NCBI RefSeq assembly: GCF_048569485.1
Contig: NC_134354.1
Coordinates: 455,158,307-455,222,306, forward strand
DNA from: Anomaloglossus baeobatrachus
Taxonomy: Eukaryota; Chordata; Amphibia; Anura; Aromobatidae
DNA: 64,000 nucleotides
Direction of reading: 5' to 3'
Positions 56,473-64,000 of this stretch are shown piece after piece. The stretch's first letter is position 1; the number at the start of each line of letters is the position of its first letter. Below the pieces are notes generated by a model. It did no database searches and was not told where the DNA came from. It worked only from the letters and a program-made list of their open reading frames with translations. The translations under genes and the position numbers were made by a program.

Positions 56473-57572
56473 GCTATGTGGGTGTGCAGCTTTCTTTTTT
56501 CTTACCTGCATCCGTATGCAATTTGTTTTTAGCATTATCTTTTACATCGTAGAATACTCTATGTAAATTCTTGCTAGTTGTCAGAAATAATATAGCAAAT
56601 ATAAACAGAAAGATAGAAAAAAATAGAAGCAGCCCTCAACTACTTAATATTAAAAAAAACTGTCTTTTTATTTGTCCATTTCAGCAATGTTTCGTTCCAT
56701 GTGAAAACCTTTCTCCAGCAAGTATCAGTGCAAATAAGGTTTTTTTTTTATAGTGTTTTACATACAATAGATCTCATGTGTTCACCATACTGAATACAAA
56801 TTATTAGTTATAAGGTATTCACAGTGCTTAATGACCATATCGTATATGGTATTTAGCAGTGCGTAATGTATTTAGCAGTACGTAATGAAGTCCATCATGT
56901 GTGCCTCATTATTGTCCATGACTCACCCCAGCATATGTACACATATCTAAATTTCAGCGCCATTATTGGCATCTTAATAGCGCCAAAACGCATGTTGTTA
57001 CATGTAAGGAACAGGAAATATTGTCAGATAGCTATCGTGCATGCGCTCTGCTTCATTGAAGATCTATAGAGTATCAAAGCTAAGGTTCGTGTCCCTATAC
57101 TAAATCAAAGTGCATATCAACATCCATTGGGTATTTATTGGCACTGTGTAAAGGACTTGACTCATCCCACAATATGAATTTCTGCTAGATGTGTTAACTA
57201 TGGAAACATAGATATAATGCCCAAACCTGGAAGACAAGTAATGTTGTTCTGGTTTTGTTTTTTGTTTTTTTTTTTTTGTTAAAAATGCTCCAAGACTTGG
57301 CATGGTCAGAGCGCAGATGTGATTGTCGTTGCCTTGGTTTGGTTGTATATATTCTGGATTCATAGGAAGCAGTTCATTGTCCAGGTCAGTATGGCTGATG
57401 GAAAGAACTGCCTCCTACTTTCGGGCGTGCCCGTCACTATTCTTTTGATTGGCCAGCAAAGTTGGCTAATTAAACGAAGAGCTCCCTCTTCTTATCAGCA
57501 GATTTCTTATCAGAGTTTTATATTCACTTGCATTATCAATTTATACAAAGTTTGTTAAAGTATAGTTCCAAT
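56473..57572. other. Mostly unrecognised, with one hammerhead-like motif
   Basis: On the minus strand 56717-56687 reads CTGGAGAAAGG, a GTT/AAC stem and GAAACATTGC, a weaker version of the motif at 5043. The remainder, including a T-rich run near 57250-57275, has no recognised feature. Confidence 0.35.
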
Positions 57573-57575
57573 TTA

Positions 57576-58076
57576 GGCTGCTTTCACACCTCTGGTTTCT
57601 GCAATGCGGCACAATCCGGCACTTTGCAGGAAAATCGCAACCGTTTTTTTTTTTTTTGCTGCCGGTTGCGTTTTTTCTGCATAGACTTTAATTAGTGCCG
57701 CATTGTGCCGCAAAGCCTTGCGTTCCATCCGTTTTTTTGCCGCATGCGGCAGATTTAGCCGATGCGGCGGCCGGATGGAACGTTGCCTGGCACGTTTTTT
57801 CGTGCGGCAAAAAAGCCGCATTCGGCCGATGCGGCGCATTTGTCAATGCATGCCTATGGCGGCCGGATGCGGCGCGATACGGCAATAACCGCATCCGGCC
57901 GCCGCATGCGGTTTTTGCCACTGCACATTCTCCGTAGCATGCCGCAAGTGGCAAAAACCGGACTGGCCGCAAAGGAAAAACTTATGCAAAGGATGCGGTG
58001 TGTTCACCGCATCCGTTGCATAGCTTGCACAGCCGGATTGAGCCGCAGAGCTCAAGCCGGATGTGTGAAAGCAGCC
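57576..58076. mobile_element. PIF/Harbinger MITE, GGCTGCTTTCACACCTC ends
   Basis: Termini GGCTGCTTTCACACCTC and ATGTGTGAAAGCAGCC, with TTA on both sides (57573-57575, 58077-58079). The interior is the reverse of 48799-49310 (GGCGGCCGGATG, GATGCGGTGTGTTCACCGCA). Confidence 0.93.
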
Positions 58077-58260
58077 TTAAGGGTGCATTTACAGTGACTG
58101 ATTGCTAACGGATGTTCCTATGAACAAGCAAAACACTTGTTCGTTGTGTGCTATTGAGAACAATGACAGTGTAATCTCAGAGCGATTGTGTTAACAATCA
58201 TTTTCTGCACTAGGAAGCACGGTCAGCCTGTACAAACAGGTTCTCTTTAATAACCCATCA

Positions 58261-59180
58261 CCAGATTGGCAAATACAAGCTGCGGTCACCACCAGTAGGC
58301 TGTTATATAGAGCATTCCAGAGCACTGTGTATAAGAGCCCAGGCTGCTATTTATAACATAAAAAATACTTTTATAATACTCACCTAGGGGCAGTCTGGTC
58401 TGATGGGTGTTGCTGCTCTCCAGTCCGGCGCCTCCTCTCTGCTGCGATCTTGGTCCTCCTTCTACCCAGCCCTGTGTAGATGATGTGTCTACGTCATCCA
58501 CACAGGCCGGCATTGCGCTCCTGCGCATGCTCACTTTGATCTGCCCTGTTGAGGGCAGATCAAAGTACTGTAATGTGCAGGCACGAGGAAAGGTTAAAGA
58601 CTGCCCGTGACCCCCCCCCTTTTTTTCCCCCCTTCTCTCCCCTTCGATCTTTATCTCATTCTATCTCCTCTCTAATTTTTTTCCTTCTTACCAGTTTGTA
58701 TAAGTTATAAGTAGTTTGATACTGTTTGGATATCTATACTTATTCATATTACACCCCAGGAAGGGGAGCGTACTGTCTGTTTACATTTTTTCTGAACTTA
58801 ATTAATAAAATTATTTGATACTAAAGATCACCCGCGAATGCGCGCTACAATACTTTGATCTGCCCTGAATAGGTCAGATCAAAGTGCACCTGCGCAGGAC
58901 CTCAATGCTGGCTAGTGTGCATGATGTAGTATGCATCATGCACACAGGACTCAGAAGAAGGAGGACAGCAATCGGCGCAGAGAGGATGCGCTGGACCGGT
59001 GAGAGGAGGCGCCGGACCGGAGAGCAGGGACACCCGTCCGCCTCTTAGGTGAGTATTTTAAGTTTTTACATTCTACACAGCAGCCTGGGCTCTTATGTAC
59101 AGTGTTCTGGAATGCTGTATATAAGAGCCCACTGGTGGTGGCCGCAGCTTATAGTCGCCAAATCTGCTGACAGGTTCCCT
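58261..59180. mobile_element. T2/Kolobok-type element, second copy of the 12459 family
   Basis: TTAA at 58257-58260 and 59181-59184. The right end GCTGACAGGTTCCCT and subterminal CTGGTGGTGGCCGCAGCTTA match 12459-12912. The core runs from ACTCACCT (58378) to AGGTGAGT (59047). An AT-rich stretch at about 58620-58830 ending TAATAAAATTATTTGATAC is extra relative to the other copy and is probably a later insertion. Confidence 0.82.
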
Positions 59181-59598
59181 TTAAACAACTGCCAACTGGC
59201 TTCTCTGTAGCAAATGGACGGTCTCTTTGTGCCGCTGATTGGCTAGTCTACATGCTTACTAAGTGTTGATTATCTCCCTGTGTGATGACCTCTTGCTGTC
59301 TAGGATTTATACAATTTTACAGTCTAGTGTAAGTTTGCATAGCTGAGAGCACTGTGACAGGTTGTAAACAGTAACTTTAATGATTGCTTTCCCAGTCACC
59401 ACCCTTAAACATGCTGAAGCAAATATTGTACCTTGGTGGGGGGATCAGTAGTGATATTCTGTCCGAAAATAAATTCTGCACAATGTAATATGTAAGATTA
59501 CCTTGAATTACGGCTAGTATTGCTGTCTAGTCCAGGCAGTTTGATGCACTGATATTCATGGGTGAATCCTAATGAAAAGGGAAATGTTTCCTATGTTA

Positions 59599-60401
59599 GG
59601 CTGCTTTCACACTACGTTTTTTTTTTAACATGCGTCATGAATGGTTTTTTGCTGTAAAAGTGGATCCTGTTTTTACAAAGAAAAACGCATGCAAACGCAT
59701 GTGTTATTTTGCAGGATCCTGCCACTTGAAGTTTATGGGCGGGCACTGGAGTCATGTGATCGGGAGTGAGGGGAACTGAACGTGATAGACTTGGAGCCAG
59801 CATCTGACAGCTGCAGACGCTGGTAACCAAGGTAAACATCGGGTAACTAAGCGAAGTGCTTTGCTTGGATACCCGATATTTACCTTGGTTACGAGCGTCC
59901 GTAGCTGCTAGGAGCCGGGCTGCCTGCACACGTAACCAAGGTAAACGTCGGGTAACTAAGCAAAGCACTTTGATTGGTTACCCGATATTTACCTTGGTTA
60001 CGAGCGTCTGCCGCTCTCAGGCAGGGGAGAGAGAGAGGGAGGGGGAGAGAGAGACTGATCACGCCAGGCTGGTTTCTTTCTGGGCATGCTCAGTAGAGCA
60101 AGCAGGATCCTGTCTATCAGCATGCCAGCGTTCACATGCGTTTGCGTGCTGTTTAGTCAGGATCCAGTGAAAAACAGTATTTGGATGCAGCTCAAAAACG
60201 CTGCAAGTAGCGTTTTTGAAAAAAGTTAAAAAACTGCAAGTCGCTGGATCCTCACTATAACGCACGCAAACGCAGGTGAACGCATGTTGACGTGAGTCCA
60301 TTGCAAATGCATTGAAATGAAAATGCATTTGCACTGGATCCGTTTTTGCGTTAAAAAAACGTTCATGATGCTTGTTAAAAAAGCGTAGTGTGAAAGCAGC
60401 T
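59599..60401. mobile_element. PIF/Harbinger MITE with two internal hairpins
   Basis: GGCTGCTTTCACACTACG and its complement (CGTAGTGTGAAAGCAGC), with TTA at 59596-59598 and 60402-60404. Two hairpins (59823-59892, 59934-60002) read GTAACCAAGGTAAAC...GGATACCCGATATTTACC, each a near-perfect dyad, in tandem. GAGAGAGAGA at about 60025-60055 separates them from the right arm. Confidence 0.9.
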
Positions 60402-60404
60402 TTA

Positions 60405-60812
60405 GAGCTCATTCAGATATCAATGATTTTTCTTGAAGGTATACAGGAGTCCGCGTTTCACCAGTTTGGTCAGTGTCAGATTTTACCATCAAAGTTTGGT
60501 CATTTTGTTAGTTATTAGCATAATAGTTTGGTCAGTTTTTCATGGATGATTCTCGACCTTCTCTTATCAAACAATCCATGAAAAACTAACAGATCACGGA
60601 TGGCATCTGATTTTTTCAAAAACTCGTAGACTTACATTGTCAAGTTTGAGCCGACATGCTGATCAAAATCTGTGTAGTCTGTGATTTTGTGCAGACCATG
60701 CCGTCTGAGGAGAAAATCGGACATGTGAACTATCCCGTAGACAGGTACAGGTTCTATATGTGAAAAACACAGATGATACTTGTACGAGAAAAAATGATAA
60801 GTGCATGAGCCC
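60405..60812. mobile_element. Second Harbinger-like MITE abutting the first
   Basis: GAGCTCATTCAGATATC at left and AAGTGCATGAGCCC at right, with TTA at 60402-60404 and 60813-60815. The left TTA is the same three bases that close the previous MITE. Family GRGCTCATKCA. Confidence 0.75.
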
Positions 60813-60815
60813 TTA

Positions 60816-61548
60816 TTGTGTAAAAAATGGAGAAAAAAAGTCAGCTGTTCTGACTCCTCAGTTTACGGCTGGGAATAGAGGCCAGTGAACATTTGTGGAT
60901 AGCGAGTAAGATGGGTTTCCTGTGTACTTTTCCCAGCGGAGGCCGACTAATGAGTTTGTTGGGCTGTTTAGCAGTCAGATGTTCGCACATATGTTGCTGG
61001 ATGAATAGAGGAGGAGGAGACAGACACTAGCCTTCGATTTTTCAGGCAAACAGATCAATATGCGGTTTTGTGGCCTAATCTAGTTTATAAAGGAGATGTA
61101 AAATATAGTACTTAACACTATTTACAAGCTGCTAATCTGTTTCCCAGCGCTGTGCGGAATAGCTATGGGAACATGGCGTACATGTGAGAAAATCTCTGAA
61201 GACGGGAGGGTGTTCTCCAGTCTGCTCTGCACTTTATCATTGTAGTGATCAATGTATTGATTATCTGCTTCCAAGTGAGAGATAAATGATGTGAGGGTAT
61301 GCCGCTGGGTCTTATTCAATACCTAATTTAGCGTGAAATTCTAGATGGTGGGATGGTAAAGTAATACTATTTCAGTGGAAATGTATACGAAGAAAGGAAA
61401 TGAGAAGTGTTCACATTTATAATGGATGGACGCCAGCTAAGAGCCCACTCACGTCTAGCCGTGTTTTGTTTATTAAAGCGTAGGTTAAATGGAAGCTGTG
61501 ACTTGTGTCTAGTGATGGCACCTGGAATAATGGCACCTTTAGGCTGTG
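60816..61548. other. Unrecognised sequence
   Basis: No gene, RNA or repeat recognised. Confidence 0.45.
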
Positions 61549-61551
61549 TGC

Positions 61552-64000
61552 GCACGTGGCGTTTTTTCCTGTGTATTGGCTGCGTTTAAAACTGCAGCGT
61601 GTCATTGTCAACATGCACGTGTTCTGCTTCCCCAGCAAAGTCTATGAGAAGTCAGCAAATTCCATGCGCACGTTGCTTTTTAAAACGCAGCGTTTTGGAT
61701 GCCAAATGTTTGACAAAATCGATGCATTTAAAAAAGCAGCATGTCACTTCTTTTGTGCGTTTTGGTTGCATTTTGCACCCATTGAAATCAATGAGATGTG
61801 TCAAAACTCAACCAAAATGTTTAGCTGTGCGCTTGCACTCCATTTTTGTTGCGTTCTGCATGTTTTTTTGACAAACAAAACGCAGGTCTTTCAGTCTCTC
61901 TGTCGGTCTCTCTCTGTCGGTGTCGGTCTCTCTCTCTGTCGGTGTCTGGCTCTCTGTCGGTCTCTCTCTCGGTCGGTGTCGGTCTCTCTCTCGGTCGGTG
62001 TCGGTCTCTCTCTCGGTCGGTGTCGGTCTCTCTCTCGGTCGGTGTCGGTCTCTCTCTCGGTCGGTGTCGGTCTCTCTCTCGGTCGGTGTCGGTCTCTCTC
62101 TCGGTCGGTGTCGGTCTCTCTCTCGGTCGGTGTCGGTCTCTCTCTCGGTCGGTGTCGGTCTCTCTCTCGGTCGGTGTCGGTCTCTCTCTCGGTCGGTGTC
62201 GGTCTCTCTCTCGGTCGGTGTCGGTCTCTCTCTCGGTCGGTGTCGGTCTCTCTCTCGGTCGGTGTCGGTCTCTCTCTCGGTCGGTGTCGGTCTCTCTCTC
62301 GGTCGGTGTCGGTCTCTCTCTCGGTCGGTGTCGGTCTCTCTCTCGGTCGGTGTCGGTCTCTCTCTCGGTCGGTGTCGGTCTCTCTCTCGGTCGGTGTCGG
62401 TCTCTCTCTCGGTCGGTGTCGGTCTCTCTCTCGGTCGGTGTCGGTCTCTCTCTCGGTCGGTGTCGGTCTCTCTCTCGGTCGGTGTCGGTCTCTCTCTCGG
62501 TCGGTGTCGGTCTCTCTCTCGGTCGGTGTCGGTCTCTCGGTCGGTCGGTGTCGGTCTCTCGGTCGGTCGGTGTCGGTCTCTCGGTCGGTCGGTGTCGGTC
62601 TCTCGGTCGGTCGGTGTCGGTCTCTCGGTCGGTCGGTGTCGGTCTCTCGGTCGGTCGGTGTCGGTCTCTCGGTCGGTCGGTGTCGGTCTCTCGGTCGGTC
62701 GGTGTCGGTCTCTCGGTCGGTCGGTGTCGGTCTCTCGGTCGGTCGGTGTCGGTCTCTCGGTCGGTCGGTGTCGGTCTCTCGGTCGGTCGGTGTCGGTCTC
62801 TCGGTCGGTCGGTGTCGGTCTCTCGGTCGGTCGGTGTCGGTCTCTCGGTCGGTCGGTGTCGGTCTCTCGGTCGGTCGGTGTCGGTCTCTCGGTCGGTCGG
62901 TGTCGGTCTCTCGGTCGGTCGGTGTCGGTCTCTCGGTCGGTCGGTGTCGGTCTCTCGGTCGGTCGGTGTCGGTCTCTCGGTCGGTCGGTGTCGGTCTCTC
63001 GGTCGGTCGGTGTCGGTCTCTCGGTCGGTCGGTCGGTGTCGGTCTCTCGGTCGGTCGGTCGGTGTCGGTCTCTCGGTCGGTCGGTGTCGGTCTCTCGGTC
63101 GGTCGGTGTCGGTCTCTCGGTCGGTCGGTCGGTGTCGGTCTCTCGGTCGGTCGGTGTCGGTCTCTCGGTCGGTGTGTCGGTCTCTCGGTCGGTCGGTCGG
63201 TGTCGGTCTCTCGGTCGGTCGGTGTCGGTCTCTCGGTCGGTCGGTCGGTGTCGGTCTCTCGGTCGGTCGGTCGGTGTCGGTCTCTCGGTCGGTCGGTCGG
63301 TGTCGGTCTCTCGGTCGGTCGGTGTCGGTCTCTCGGTCGGTCGGTCGGTGTCGGTCTCTCTCTCGGTCGGTCGGTGTCGGTCTCTCTCTCGGTCGGTCGG
63401 TGTCGGTCTCTCTCTCGGTCGGTCGGTGTCGGTCTCTCTCTCGGTCGGTCGGTGTCGGTCTCTCTCTCGGTCGGTCGGTGTCGGTCTCTCTCTCGGTCGG
63501 TCGGTGTCGGTCTCTCTCTCGGTCGGTCGGTGTCGGTCTCTCTCTCGGTCGGTCGGTGTCGGTCTCTCTCTCGGTCGGTCGGTGTCGGTCTCTCTCTCTC
63601 GGTCGGTCGGTGTCGGTCTCTCTCTCTCGGTCGGTCGGTGTCGGTCTCTCTCTCGGTCGGTCGGTGTCGGTCTCTCTCTCGGTCGGTGTCGGTCTCTCTC
63701 TCGGTCGGTGTCGGTCTCTCTCTCGGTCGGTGTCGGTCTCTCTCTCGGTCGGTGTCGGTCTCTCTCTCGGTCGGTGTCGGTCTCTCTCTCGGTCGGTGTC
63801 GGTCTCTCTCTCGGTCGGTGTCGGTCTCTCTCTCGGTCGGTGTCGGTCTCTCTCTCGGTCGGTGTCGGTCTCTCTCTCGGTCGGTGTCGGTCTCTCTCTC
63901 GGTCGGTGTCGGTCTCTCTCTCGGTCGGTGTCGGTCTCTCTCTCGGTCGGTGTCGGTCTCTCTCTCGGTCGGTGTCGGTCTCTCTCTCGGTCGGTGTCGG
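61552..64000. mobile_element. MITE with GGCTGTGTGCGCACG end, interior expanded
   Basis: TTA then GGCTGTGTGCGCACGTGGCG, followed by the same interior as 20800 (AACTGCAGCGTGTCATTGTC, CATGTCACTTCTTTTGTGCG) to AAAACGCAGGTCTTTCAGTC. There a CTGTCGGT microsatellite begins and does not stop before the window edge. Confidence 0.7.
61890..64000. repeat. 22-bp satellite of CGGTCGGTGTCGG plus TC runs
   Basis: Over 2.1 kb of tandem units with a 22-bp period, arranged in zones. One form has (TC)4-5 after CGGTCGGTGTCGG (61970-62535). A second has CGGTCGGTCGGTGTCGG and a shorter TC run (62540-63350). Mixed 24-28-bp forms follow (63350-63660), then the first form returns to the edge. Units are nearly identical within a zone, so spread is recent. 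No stops or starts of note; not coding. Confidence 0.97.

Noticed and set aside
56198-56566. Open frames of about 100 codons (RRTCAGHAQD or SCACPAHVLRM type)
   Set aside because: Generated by the 11-bp minisatellite in all phases.

Overview
The window looks like repeat-dense nuclear DNA from a vertebrate, most likely a neobatrachian frog with a large genome. I infer this from the mix of elements: T2/Kolobok-type elements with TTAA targets and TTAAAGGRR ends (first described in Xenopus), PIF/Harbinger, Tc1/mariner and hAT miniature elements, an L1-clade LINE and L2-like tails. Species assignment by name is not possible from sequence alone. There are no bacterial-type genes, tRNAs, rRNAs or CRISPR arrays. 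The only intact protein-coding gene is a 345-residue Tc1 transposase on the minus strand (8575-9612). The only host-gene signal is a CpG-rich block with two CCAAT boxes and a splice donor (about 32750-33500), which could be a promoter and first exon whose later exons are not visible.

Layout. 1-985: two degenerate minisatellites. 1100-1572: a Tc1-like MITE. 1618-9971: a full-length Tc1 element split by a 6.7-kb hAT insertion (1684-8377), which holds an 870-bp palindrome, a 1.3-kb minisatellite and a tandem duplication. 10826-12912: Harbinger, mariner and T2 MITEs in a row. 12913-13313: a fossil ORF fragment. 13314-15185: hAT-like sequence and an array of alternating inverted repeats. 15927-20467: a TTAA element and a 5'-truncated L1. 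20558-25216: nested MITEs, a solo LTR and a Harbinger MITE. 26264-30870: T2, hAT and Tc1 copies. 31040-32637: a G-run minisatellite, followed by the CpG-rich block. 33500-37975: mostly unrecognised sequence with a T2 copy and an old Tc1 relic. 37976-42372: a 4.4-kb TTAA element with three hairpins and five tandem 390-bp repeats. 44217-53144: Harbinger, hAT, TTAA and retroposon insertions. 54762-60812: more Harbinger and T2 elements. 61552-64000: a MITE whose internal microsatellite has grown into a satellite running off the window.

The most interesting pattern crosses families. At least eight MITEs from several superfamilies carry a CpG-rich core with splice-donor-like sites pointing outward on both sides (ACTYACC at left, AGGTRAG at right). 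Several cores also hold exact TGACGTCA (CRE) octamers and CCAAT boxes. This is the layout of a divergent CpG-island promoter with two first exons. One hAT and one mariner element share nearly the same core, which points to module exchange. A second recurring theme is a hammerhead-ribozyme-like motif at five sites, two of them in insertions flanked by target duplications. These functional readings are inferences from sequence and need transcript or biochemical data.
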